Positions 1 to 5,182 of a DNA stretch of 5,182 nucleotides are shown here, piece by piece. The notes under the pieces are model-generated. The model was not told where the DNA came from. It saw only the letters and a list, made by a program, of their open reading frames with translations, and did no database searches. This stretch comes from Gammaproteobacteria bacterium. GTDB lineage: Bacteria > Pseudomonadota > Gammaproteobacteria > Competibacterales > Competibacteraceae. The stretch is taken from assembly GCA_020047885.1 (NCBI GenBank), contig JAIFNF010000296.1:1-5182 (forward strand), given 5' to 3'. The position numbers and the translations under genes were made by a program. Position 1 is the first letter of the stretch. The number at the start of each line of letters is the position of its first letter.

Positions 1-596
1 ATCGCATTGCCGGTCTGAATGCGCGGGTCATTGCCATCAAACCCCGTGACGCCTGGCGCTTTGGCTACCGGTTGTGGCTGGATCAGCGCCATGCCATGGT
101 GCTGCGTTCCGCGTTGCTGGATGACCAGGGTCAACCGCTCGAACAACTGATGTTCACTGATTTGCAGGTCAAACCGCAAATCGACGAAGCGGCTTTCCAA
201 TCCCCCGCGTTGCCTGAAGGTACCTCGCCCGCTGATCCGAACGAGGTGCAGGCTTTGCCGCCGGTGGGCGAATCGGTGCAGGACTCGGCCTGGCGGGTGG
301 AGCAGTTGCCTGCCGGGTTCGTCAAGGTGCTGCATAACCGGCTCGCGGAGAGCGCTGGACGGCATCAGACGGAACATCTGGTGTTCGCCGATGGCCTGGC
401 GACCATCTCGGTGTTTCTGGAAAAACTGGATGGCGATCCTGCGTTGTTGCAGGGCGCTTCCCAGCTCGGCTCGATGAACGCCTTCGGTAGATCTGTAGAG
501 GGCTATCAGGTGCTAGTCGTGGGGGAAGTCCCCGCTGCGACCGTACAGCGGATTGCTGCGGCGATTCAGCATGATTCGGAGGCGGCTGCAAAATGA
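1..596 (+). CDS. rseB: Sigma-E factor regulatory protein RseB/MucB, C-terminal part (5' end outside window)
   Basis: This is a periplasmic regulator of the RpoE/AlgU envelope-stress response. In the known system RseB/MucB binds the periplasmic part of the anti-sigma factor RseA/MucA and shields it from the site-1 protease until lipid or mislocalised LPS signals release it. The reading frame is open from position 3, giving 197 visible residues before TGA at 594-596. Full-length family members are a little over 300 residues, so about a third is missing on the left. The first part (VIAIKPRD, then FGYRLWLD, then QPLEQLMFTDLQV) matches the end of the LolA-like lipid-sensing domain. A Pro/Glu-rich linker follows, then the small C-terminal domain starting near WRVEQLPAGF, which in the family contacts RseA. 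The stop codon overlaps the next start in ATGA, implying translational coupling with rseC. Identification rests on family-pattern recognition and the rseC neighbour. Confidence 0.9.
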   Translation, partial: RIAGLNARVIAIKPRDAWRFGYRLWLDQRHAMVLRSALLDDQGQPLEQLMFTDLQVKPQIDEAAFQSPALPEGTSPADPNEVQALPPVGESVQDSAWRVEQLPAGFVKVLHNRLAESAGRHQTEHLVFADGLATISVFLEKLDGDPALLQGASQLGSMNAFGRSVEGYQVLVVGEVPAATVQRIAAAIQHDSEAAAK

Positions 597-1069
597 TTGA
601 AGAACGCGCTGTGGTAGCCGAAGCGGGGATTGGCTATGCCTGGGTAGAGATTCAGCGCCATTCCTCCTGTGGGAACTGTGCGTCCAGCGCGGGTTGCGGG
701 ACAGCGACCCTGGCCAAAGCCTGGGGTTCCCGTACCCTGCGCACCCGGGCGTTGTCGGAACTGTCCCTGCAACCCGGCGATGCGGTGATGGTCGGCCTGG
801 CGGACGGCGTATTGTTGCGTGGCGCGTTGCTGGCCTACTTGTTGCCGCTGGTGCTGCTGCTGGTCGGGGCGCTCCTGGGTCAAGCTGCGTTTGCCGGCGC
901 GGGCGAGGAGCCGGTGATTCTGTGCGGAGTCATTGGCTTGGGACTGGGTTTTCTCGCCGTGCGCGTGATGTCCCGCCGGTTTCGCGATGATCCGCGGTTT
1001 CAGCCGGTGGTATTGCGGGTTTGTGAGGCGAGCTCAAAAACCGGGATGAAAAGTACGGGTTCAATCTAG
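593..1069 (+). CDS. rseC: RseC/MucC family membrane protein (SoxR-reducing system component)
   Basis: This 158-residue inner-membrane protein is close to the usual RseC length. In E. coli RseC is encoded in the rpoE-rseABC operon and also takes part, with Rsx/Rnf proteins, in keeping SoxR reduced; its effect on sigma-E itself is small. The N-terminal soluble part carries a CX2CX5C cluster (Cys26, Cys29, Cys35, in SSCGNC...GCGT), the same spacing I recall in the E. coli protein and presumably a redox or metal site. Two hydrophobic segments follow, about residues 76-97 and 107-126, the second closed by a basic stretch (MSRRFR) expected to be cytoplasmic. The ATG at 593 overlaps the rseB stop by four bases, so it is probably translated by coupling. 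The last roughly 15 residues (Ser/Lys/Gly-rich) look like a variable tail. No terminator is evident after the stop, so read-through into hisC is possible. Confidence 0.93.
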   Translation: MIEERAVVAEAGIGYAWVEIQRHSSCGNCASSAGCGTATLAKAWGSRTLRTRALSELSLQPGDAVMVGLADGVLLRGALLAYLLPLVLLLVGALLGQAAFAGAGEEPVILCGVIGLGLGFLAVRVMSRRFRDDPRFQPVVLRVCEASSKTGMKSTGSI

Positions 1070-1070
1070 C

Positions 1071-1079
1071 TGTTATACA
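1071..1079 (+). promoter_or_regulatory. Possible extended -10 promoter element upstream of hisC
   Basis: TGT-TATACA lies in a short AT-rich gap between rseC and hisC and resembles an extended -10 (TGnTATAAT). No convincing -35 hexamer lies 16-18 bp upstream, so this is a weak call. If real, hisC can be transcribed independently of the sigma-E genes. Confidence 0.25.
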
Positions 1080-1117
1080 ACTTATTGATTCACAAAGAAT
1101 ATGAGTTTATCCGCCTA

Positions 1118-2176
1118 ATGAGTTCTCACTACTGGAGTCCCGTCGTTCACCGGCTCACCCCTTATGTACCGGGCGAGCAACCGAAGCTGAGTCATCTGGT
1201 CAAGCTCAACACTAACGAAAATCCCTACGGCCCCTCGCCCCGGGTGATTGAGGCGATCCGCGCCGAACTGTCCGATGCCCTGTGCCTGTACCCCGACCCC
1301 AGCGCCGAGTCCCTCAAACAAGCCATCGCTGACTACTACGGCGTCACCCCTGCGCACGTCTTTGTCGGCAACGGCTCCGATGAAGTGCTGGCGCACGTCT
1401 TCCAAGCCCTGTTCCAGCATCCCGCGCCCTTGCTGTTCCCGGACATCACCTACAGCTTCTATCCGGTCTACTGCGGGCTGTACAGCATTGATTATTCAAC
1501 AATTCCCCTGGCCAAAGATTTCACCTTGCGCGTCGCCGACTATCTCCAACCCAACGGCGGCATCATTTTCGCCAACCCCAACGCCCCCACCGGCTGCCTG
1601 CTGCCCCTGATGGACATCGAATGGCTGTTGGAGCGCAACCGAGATTCCGTGGTCGTCGTGGATGAGGCGTACATCGACTTCGGTGGCGACACCGCGATAG
1701 CCCTGGTGAACCGCTACCCGAACCTGCTGGTCACGCAGACCCTCTCCAAATCACGTTCGCTGGCGGGCTTGCGGGTCGGGCTGGCGGTCGGTCATCCTGA
1801 ACTTATTGAAGCGCTGGAGCGGGTCAAAAACAGCTTCAATTCCTACCCACTGGATCGGCTGGCTATCGCGGGCGCGGTCGCTGCGTTTGCCGACCGTGAG
1901 CATTTTGAACGCACTCGCCAAGCAGTCATCGCCAGCCGGGAAGAACTGACTGCCGATTTGGAGAACCTCGGCTTTGCCGTGCTGCCTTCCGCCGCCAACT
2001 TCATTTTCGCCCGCCATCCCCAGCGGGATGCCGCTCAGTTAACCGCCGCCCTGCGGGAACGCCAGGTCATCGTTCGGCATTTCCGCCTGCCGCGCATCGA
2101 CCAGTTTCTGCGCATCACCATCGGCAACCCGGCGCAGAATGCCGCGCTATTAGCGGCGTTCCAGAACATTCTGTAG
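1118..2176 (+). CDS. hisC: Histidinol-phosphate aminotransferase (HisC1 type)
   Basis: This PLP-dependent, fold-type I aminotransferase converts imidazole acetol phosphate and glutamate to L-histidinol phosphate and 2-oxoglutarate in histidine biosynthesis, in the cytoplasm. The 352 residues are a normal length. Diagnostic blocks from the N-terminus are [10 protein letters not shown] and [13 protein letters not shown] (30-42), GNGSDE (84-89, phosphate cradle), NPNAPTG (153-159), DEAYIDF (182-188), [12 protein letters not shown] with Schiff-base Lys211, and a C-terminal RITIG containing Arg332 that should bind the substrate carboxylate. I chose ATG at 1118 because family similarity begins right there; a TTG 33 bases upstream would add 11 unrelated residues. 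No good Shine-Dalgarno sequence precedes the ATG, but a five-codon ORF ends on it (TAATG). No other his gene is in view. The N-terminus resembles Pseudomonas HisC1; some paralogues also act on aromatic amino acids, which sequence alone cannot exclude. Confidence 0.94.
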   Translation: MSSHYWSPVVHRLTPYVPGEQPKLSHLVKLNTNENPYGPSPRVIEAIRAELSDALCLYPDPSAESLKQAIADYYGVTPAHVFVGNGSDEVLAHVFQALFQHPAPLLFPDITYSFYPVYCGLYSIDYSTIPLAKDFTLRVADYLQPNGGIIFANPNAPTGCLLPLMDIEWLLERNRDSVVVVDEAYIDFGGDTAIALVNRYPNLLVTQTLSKSRSLAGLRVGLAVGHPELIEALERVKNSFNSYPLDRLAIAGAVAAFADREHFERTRQAVIASREELTADLENLGFAVLPSAANFIFARHPQRDAAQLTAALRERQVIVRHFRLPRIDQFLRITIGNPAQNAALLAAFQNIL

Positions 2177-2214
2177 TCGCCATGGATAACCTGCCAAGTC
2201 GATGGTTCTCCCTC

Positions 2215-2235
2215 GGTTATGCTCATGGTTATGCT
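2215..2235 (+). repeat. Nine-base tandem direct repeat in the Uma2-gene promoter region
   Basis: GGTTATGCT occurs at 2215-2223 and again at 2227-2235, a 12-bp centre-to-centre spacing of about one helical turn. The second copy runs into the candidate -10 element. This would suit a regulator binding one DNA face, but a simple local duplication is equally possible. Confidence 0.55.
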
Positions 2236-2240
2236 ATACC
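2232..2240 (+). promoter_or_regulatory. Candidate extended -10 promoter for the Uma2-family gene
   Basis: TGC-TATACC fits an extended -10 (TGnTATAAT, with two mismatches at the end), 34 bp before the start codon. The region at -35 (around CTCGGT) is poor, which extended -10 promoters tolerate. The nine-base direct repeat overlaps this site. Confidence 0.3.
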
Positions 2241-2261
2241 TTTCATTTATCCCTGACTGTT

Positions 2262-2268
2262 GAGGAGG
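2262..2268 (+). promoter_or_regulatory. Strong ribosome binding site deciding the Uma2-gene start
   Basis: GAGGAGG lies six bases before ATG 2275. It is the strongest Shine-Dalgarno sequence in the window, and it excludes the upstream in-frame TTG at 2260, which would overlap it. Confidence 0.8.
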
Positions 2269-2274
2269 CCACCA

Positions 2275-3147
2275 ATGACATCCTTGGCTCTGTCCCTGCC
2301 GCCCACACTGGAGCGGTCGCAACCCCGGCCTGCAGTTTCCAGGCCTCCGCTGCGCCCACTGTTGCATTCGCCCGCCTCCATAGGCGACACCGTGCCAGTG
2401 GCAGAGGTTTCCAGGCCTCCGCTGCTCCCGTTGCTGCATCCGCCGGAATCGATGGAGGGCATTCCTTATTACGATGAAGAATTGGACATGGCCCAATCCA
2501 TTGCACATAGCCAAACGATCCGATCTCTGGGGTCGCTGCTGGATCGGGTCGCCGCCGCCGCCGGGTTGCTCGCAGTGAGTGACAATCCGGTGTGGTACTG
2601 GCTACCGGACGCGCCGCAGCAAAAGGCTCTGTATCCCGATTATGCGCTGACGGCAAATCCGGACGCGTCACGGTTGATGGCAACCGAATTGGTGCTGGCG
2701 GTGGAGGTGGTAAGCACCGCTAAGCCGGTGAAGGAAGCGAAGGATACGGTGAAGATGCGCGACTACAATGCTGCGCATGGCGTACCGGAATTTCTGCTGA
2801 TCTACCCGGAACCGGACGATCCGCGGTCCGTGGTGTGGCATCGGTACGACGCACGGCGGGGACGGTATCGAGTGGTGCGGTTGCCGGCGAATCGACGGTA
2901 TCGGAGCGTGGCGATTCCGGGGCTGGAGGTGGAGGTGCTGCCGCGGTCGGCCTGGCGGTTAGGGTGCAAGGTGCGGGTGTGGTTTAACGGGGTGGAATTC
3001 CGCGAGGCGGGTGCGGAAGCCGCCCGCGCTGAACAGGAACACGCCCGCGCCGAACAGGAAGCCCAGGCCCGGCAAGCCGCTGAACAACGGGTAGCACGAC
3101 TGGCGGAACGGCTGCGGGCGTTGGGGATTGACCCCGACGAAGCCTGA
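2275..3147 (+). CDS. Uma2-family (DUF820) putative nuclease with proline-rich repeat N-terminus and C-terminal helix
   Basis: The 290-residue product belongs to the Uma2/DUF820 family, a PD-(D/E)XK nuclease fold that is abundant in cyanobacteria and some proteobacteria and has no settled role. Candidate catalytic residues are Asp122 in YPDYA, Glu144 in LAVEVVS, and Lys160 followed by Tyr164 (K..DY), then the family-typical GVPEFLLIYP. Residues about 245-281 are Ala/Glu/Arg-rich (AEQEHARAEQEAQARQ), a probable coiled coil, and the end GIDPDEA is a common Uma2 tail. The first 60 residues are an unusual Pro-rich extension with the 15-residue segment VSRPPLxPLLHxPxS at 21-35 and 45-59. ATG 2275 was chosen for the GAGGAGG six bases upstream; ATG 2452, just before the conserved domain, lacks a comparable site. 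Arginine codons here are mostly CGG, whereas the neighbours favour CGC, and the gene separates housekeeping genes, so I infer acquisition. The family call is firm; the function is unknown. Confidence 0.85.
   Translation: MTSLALSLPPTLERSQPRPAVSRPPLRPLLHSPASIGDTVPVAEVSRPPLLPLLHPPESMEGIPYYDEELDMAQSIAHSQTIRSLGSLLDRVAAAAGLLAVSDNPVWYWLPDAPQQKALYPDYALTANPDASRLMATELVLAVEVVSTAKPVKEAKDTVKMRDYNAAHGVPEFLLIYPEPDDPRSVVWHRYDARRGRYRVVRLPANRRYRSVAIPGLEVEVLPRSAWRLGCKVRVWFNGVEFREAGAEAARAEQEHARAEQEAQARQAAEQRVARLAERLRALGIDPDEA
2335..2451 (+). repeat. In-frame 45-bp direct repeat, 72-bp period, within the Uma2-family gene
   Basis: Copies at 2335-2379 and 2407-2451 share 36 of 45 bases by hand alignment, including an identical 18-base core (GTTTCCAGGCCTCCGCTG at 2335-2352 and 2407-2424). 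They encode segments identical at 12 of 15 residues. Several of the differences are synonymous, which suggests an older duplication kept under protein-level selection rather than a recent slip. Confidence 0.85.
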
Positions 3148-3229
3148 GTCCCGCCGCCCATTCCATCCCGCCTTGGCTAAAAGTACGCTCTCCACGGCAG
3201 GCAGGACATTCCATCAGAACGGCAAAACC

Positions 3230-3988
3230 ATGCAACTCACTGAACTGGTCGCCTACACGAACGATCTGCTGGCGGTTGAGAACTTTACCGACTACTGTCC
3301 GAACGGCCTCCAGGTGCAGGGTCGCCCGGAAGTGCAAACCCTGATCGGCGGGGTCACGGCCTGTCAGGCCTTGCTGGACGTGGCGATTGAACATCAAGCC
3401 GATGCGATTCTGGTTCATCACGGCTGGTTCTGGAAAAATGAAGACCCGCGCATTGTCGGTATGAAACAGCGCCGCCTCGCTACCTTGCTTCGCCACGACA
3501 TCAGTTTGATCGCCTACCATCTGCCACTGGACGCCCACCCGGAACTCGGCAACAACGCCCAGTTGGCGCAGCGCCTCGACCTGACTATTACCGGAACTGC
3601 CGGCGGCAGTGGTCGAACGCCGGGACTGGTGATGTTGGGTGAATTGGCGGAACCGGTCAGCAGCATCGAATTCGCGGCCCGGATTGAAACCCGGCTCCAG
3701 CGTCAACCCCTGCATATTGCCGGTAGCGATGCGCCGATTCGCCGACTGGCCTGGTGCACCGGCGCGGCGCAGTCCTTCATTGAAACCGCATTGATTGAAG
3801 GCGCGGACGCCTTTCTCACCGGCGAAGCGTCCGAACCGACCGTCCATTTCGCCCGCGAAAACGGCCTGCACTTCTTCGCCGCCGGCCATCATGCCACCGA
3901 ACGCTATGGCGTTCAGGCGCTAGGCGCACATCTGGCCGCACAATTCCCCTTGCGCTTCACCTTCATCGACATCGACAACCCCGTCTAA
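3230..3988 (+). CDS. Nif3-like dinuclear metal centre protein (YbgI family)
   Basis: This 252-residue cytoplasmic protein matches the length of E. coli YbgI (247), a toroidal hexamer with two metal ions per subunit. The family is near universal, and its activity is still debated (a GTP cyclohydrolase I type 2 label is widespread but weakly supported). Expected metal ligands are present at nearly the same positions as in YbgI: His63-His64 in LVHHGWFW, Asp101 in HLPLDAHP, and His220 and Glu224 in GHHATERYG. Other family blocks are DYCPNGLQVQG (21-31) and the GEASEP segment (198-203). ATG 3230 begins the family-like MQLTELVAYTNDLL; in-frame sequence upstream (from 3128) overlaps the Uma2 gene's end and looks non-homologous. 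The start lacks a clear Shine-Dalgarno sequence. An 82-bp gap separates it from the Uma2 gene and 210 bp from petA. nif3 next to hisC or petA is, to my recollection, common in gammaproteobacteria. Confidence 0.93.
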   Translation: MQLTELVAYTNDLLAVENFTDYCPNGLQVQGRPEVQTLIGGVTACQALLDVAIEHQADAILVHHGWFWKNEDPRIVGMKQRRLATLLRHDISLIAYHLPLDAHPELGNNAQLAQRLDLTITGTAGGSGRTPGLVMLGELAEPVSSIEFAARIETRLQRQPLHIAGSDAPIRRLAWCTGAAQSFIETALIEGADAFLTGEASEPTVHFARENGLHFFAAGHHATERYGVQALGAHLAAQFPLRFTFIDIDNPV

Positions 3989-4012
3989 GTCATCAGCGCA
4001 TAGACCCCATAC

Positions 4013-4103
4013 CCGCAGTGCGGTAATATTTCGCCCTGTGCCGCAGACATTATCCGGCTTTCCCCACTGGGGCGCTCGCGGACGCCCCGATGCACGGCAT
4101 CGG
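4013..4103. other. Dyad-rich stretch in the nif3-petA intergenic region
   Basis: The 210-bp gap between nif3 and petA holds no gene that I can support. It contains several short perfect dyads: CCGC/GCGG at 4013-4023 followed by TAATATTT, CCCC/GGGG at 4062-4072, GGGGCG/CGCCCC at 4069-4088, and CCGATGC/GCATCGG with a three-base loop at 4087-4103. The first could be a weak nif3 terminator. The others lack a T-tract, share bases with each other, and could be alternative RNA structures or REP-like palindromes. Which, if any, is functional cannot be decided from sequence. Confidence 0.45.
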
Positions 4104-4137
4104 CGACCGCCAGCCTCGGCCAGAGCGACGCAAAACC

Positions 4138-4150
4138 TTATACACTATGC
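4138..4150 (+). promoter_or_regulatory. Possible -10 region for the petABC operon
   Basis: TTATACACTATGC contains two overlapping -10-like hexamers (TATACA at 4139-4144 and CACTAT at 4143-4148) about 50-60 bp before petA, just after the GC-rich dyads. No good -35 is seen at the usual spacing. A five-base inverted repeat, GATTG-CC-CAATC (4152-4163), lies immediately downstream where an operator could sit. Confidence 0.3.
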
Positions 4151-4166
4151 GGATTGCCCAATCACA

Positions 4167-4202
4167 ATGAACGATAAATTGATCACAGGAGACTGCTTAT
4201 GA
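4167..4202 (+). other. Eleven-codon upstream ORF overlapping the petA start
   Basis: ATG at 4167 opens a frame encoding MNDKLITGDCL that stops at TGA 4200-4202, overlapping the petA ATG (4199) as ATGA. It has no clear ribosome binding site of its own and contains the petA Shine-Dalgarno sequence inside it. It may be a chance ORF, or a leader affecting petA initiation. Confidence 0.3.
4187..4192 (+). promoter_or_regulatory. petA ribosome binding site
   Basis: AGGAGA lies six bases upstream of ATG 4199. This is ideal spacing and fixes the petA start. Confidence 0.8.
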
Positions 4203-4798
4203 GTACGGTAGCAGCCGTCGACCTCGGCAGGCGCCGCTTTTTGACCGCCACCGCCACCGTAGTCGGTGGCGTCGGCGCAGCGTTTGTCGCCGTGCCTTTT
4301 TTAAAATCCTGGTCGCCCAGCGAACGCGCCAAAGCTGCCGGTGCCCCCGTGGAAGCCGATATCAGCAAACTGGAAGACGGTGCCATGATGACGGTTGAAT
4401 GGCGTGGCAAGCCGGTCTGGGTGGTCAAACGCACACCCAAGATGCTGTCTGATCTGGCCACACTGAACGGCCAGTTGGTCGATCCCCGGTCAGAAATCGC
4501 CAGTCAGCAACCGAAATACACCCAGAATGCCAACCGTGCCATCAAGCCCGAAATCCTGGTGCTGGTCGGGATCTGCACCCATTTGGGCTGCTCACCGACC
4601 TTTCGCCCGGACATAGCTCCGGCTGACCTCGGTCCTGACTGGAAAGGGGGATTCTTCTGTCCCTGCCACGGCTCCCGTTTCGACCTGGCGGGACGAGTTT
4701 ACAAGAACGTTCCGGCGCCGACCAATCTGGAAGTCCCTTCCTACCGGTATCTGAGCGACTCCCGCGTACTGATTGGCGTTGACCCGGAGACTGCATAA
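4199..4798 (+). CDS. petA: Ubiquinol-cytochrome c reductase Rieske iron-sulfur subunit
   Basis: This is the Rieske subunit of cytochrome bc1 (complex III), which takes an electron from ubiquinol at the Qo site and passes it to cytochrome c1 on the periplasmic side. The 199 residues are a normal proteobacterial length. An N-terminal twin-arginine motif (GRRRFLT, Arg11-Arg13) precedes a hydrophobic anchor at about 19-35, fitting Tat export of the folded protein with an uncleaved anchor. The 2Fe-2S site is complete: CTHLGC (Cys126, His128, Cys131) and CPCHGSRFD (Cys154, Cys156, His157). By family precedent Cys126, His128, Cys154 and His157 bind the cluster, and Cys131-Cys156 form the disulfide. 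The segment between the two boxes is the longer version usual in proteobacteria. The stop overlaps the petB start by one base (TAATG), indicating one operon with translational coupling. The ATG is supported by the AGGAGA site. Confidence 0.97.
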   Translation: MSTVAAVDLGRRRFLTATATVVGGVGAAFVAVPFLKSWSPSERAKAAGAPVEADISKLEDGAMMTVEWRGKPVWVVKRTPKMLSDLATLNGQLVDPRSEIASQQPKYTQNANRAIKPEILVLVGICTHLGCSPTFRPDIAPADLGPDWKGGFFCPCHGSRFDLAGRVYKNVPAPTNLEVPSYRYLSDSRVLIGVDPETA

Positions 4799-5182
4799 TG
4801 GCCAACACACAAGGCACCACCGGCGTCGTCGGCTGGATTGACGAACGCTTCCCGCTGACCAAGATGATGCGCGAGCATCTGACCGAATATTACGCGCCGA
4901 AAAACTTCAATTTCTGGTACTTCTTCGGCGGACTGGCGATCCTGGTGCTGATCAATCAGATTCTGACCGGCATCTGGCTGACCATGAACTACAAGCCCTC
5001 CGCCACCGAGGCGTTCGCTTCCGTCGAATACATCATGCGCGACGTGGACTGGGGCTGGCTGATCCGCTATATGCACTCCACCGGCGCGTCAGCCTTCTTC
5101 GTCGTCGTCTACCTGCACATGTTCCGGGCGCTGATCTACGGCTCCTACAAGAAGCCCCGGGAACTGATCTGGATCTTCGGCG
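4798..5182 (+). CDS. petB: Ubiquinol-cytochrome c reductase cytochrome b subunit, N-terminal part (3' end outside window)
   Basis: This is cytochrome b of the bc1 complex, the membrane core carrying hemes bL and bH and both quinone sites. The window holds 128 codons of a protein normally around 400 residues or more. The N-terminal amphipathic part (WIDERFPLTKMM, then LTEYYAPKNFNFWY) is typical of proteobacterial cytochrome b. The first transmembrane helix spans about residues 40-62 and contains the conserved QILTGIWL. The second, about 92-114, contains His93 (RYMHSTGAS) and His107 (VYLHMFR), spaced 14 apart as expected for one ligand to each heme, and is followed by the conserved YGSYKKPRE. 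The frame stays open to the edge and the gene is cut, not broken. Start ATG 4798 shares its first base with the petA stop; no separate Shine-Dalgarno sequence is obvious, so coupling is likely. Cytochrome c1 (petC) is expected next. Confidence 0.96.
   Translation, partial: MANTQGTTGVVGWIDERFPLTKMMREHLTEYYAPKNFNFWYFFGGLAILVLINQILTGIWLTMNYKPSATEAFASVEYIMRDVDWGWLIRYMHSTGASAFFVVVYLHMFRALIYGSYKKPRELIWIFG

Noticed and set aside
1077..1104. Possible sigma-E promoter before hisC (ACAACTT, 16 bases, TATGA)
   Set aside because: The -35 has the AAC core, but the -10 lacks the conserved C at its second position. A single weak match in an AT-rich gap is not enough.
2155..2181. Imperfect hairpin at the hisC end (GGCG, CAGA-ACAT-TCTG, CGCC) as a terminator
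   Set aside because: The stem is broken by an unpaired internal loop and no T-tract follows.
2243..2683. Minus-strand open frames across the 5' half of the Uma2 gene
   Set aside because: They show low-complexity residues with no domain, and the strong ribosome binding site and Uma2 motifs are on the plus strand.
2275..3147. The Uma2 gene as part of a restriction-modification or defence system
   Set aside because: Although the domain is often labelled a putative restriction endonuclease, there is no methyltransferase, specificity or toxin-antitoxin partner beside it, and both neighbours are housekeeping genes.
3159..3215. CATTCCATC occurring twice in the Uma2-nif3 gap
   Set aside because: Two copies of nine bases 48 bp apart, with no flanking symmetry or phase, are compatible with chance.
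3128..3229. N-terminal extension of Nif3 by 34 residues
   Set aside because: The extension overlaps the end of the Uma2 gene, has no family resemblance, and the usual N-terminus begins at ATG 3230.
2984..3892. A 302-codon open frame on the minus strand antisense to the nif3 gene
   Set aside because: The plus strand carries an unmistakable Nif3 protein with all metal ligands. The minus frame shows no family motif and is explained by GC-rich codon bias.
3989..4198. A tRNA or small structured RNA gene in the nif3-petA gap
   Set aside because: No cloverleaf or T-loop sequence was found. Only short separate dyads are present.

Overview
The window reads as chromosomal DNA of a high-GC gammaproteobacterium. 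The protein styles point there: MucB/RseB plus RseC, a Pseudomonas-like HisC1, a YbgI-type Nif3 protein, and a proteobacterial petA-petB pair. A lineage such as Competibacteraceae is a guess from style alone, since there is no marker gene in view. All supported genes are on the plus strand, and no RNA gene, CRISPR array or insertion sequence was seen.

Layout. (1) 1-1069 is the end of a sigma-E (RpoE/AlgU) envelope-stress locus: the C-terminal part of rseB/mucB, cut by the window's left edge, overlapping rseC by an ATGA junction. (2) 1118-2176 is hisC, histidinol-phosphate aminotransferase, 48 bp after rseC. (3) 2275-3147 is a Uma2-family (DUF820) putative nuclease gene. It has its own strong ribosome binding site, a proline-rich N-terminal extension containing a duplicated segment, and an Ala/Glu/Arg-rich C-terminal helix; its arginine codon use looks different from its neighbours. 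(4) 3230-3988 is a Nif3/YbgI dinuclear-metal protein. (5) 3989-4198 is a non-coding stretch with several GC-rich dyads and the probable pet promoter. (6) 4199 to the right edge is the start of the cytochrome bc1 operon: petA (Rieske iron-sulfur protein) and the first 128 codons of petB (cytochrome b), joined by a TAATG stop/start overlap.

How the genes relate. rseB and rseC belong to envelope-stress sensing, and RseC also to redox control of SoxR. petA and petB encode two subunits of ubiquinol:cytochrome c oxidoreductase, with cytochrome c1 expected just beyond the window. hisC and nif3 are housekeeping genes. The Uma2 gene looks like the accessory insertion in an otherwise conserved neighbourhood. 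I see no strong case for a new multi-gene system. The observations most worth a second look are the repeat-bearing Uma2 gene and its direct-repeat promoter region, a tiny ORF overlapping the petA start codon, and the dyad-rich petA leader.
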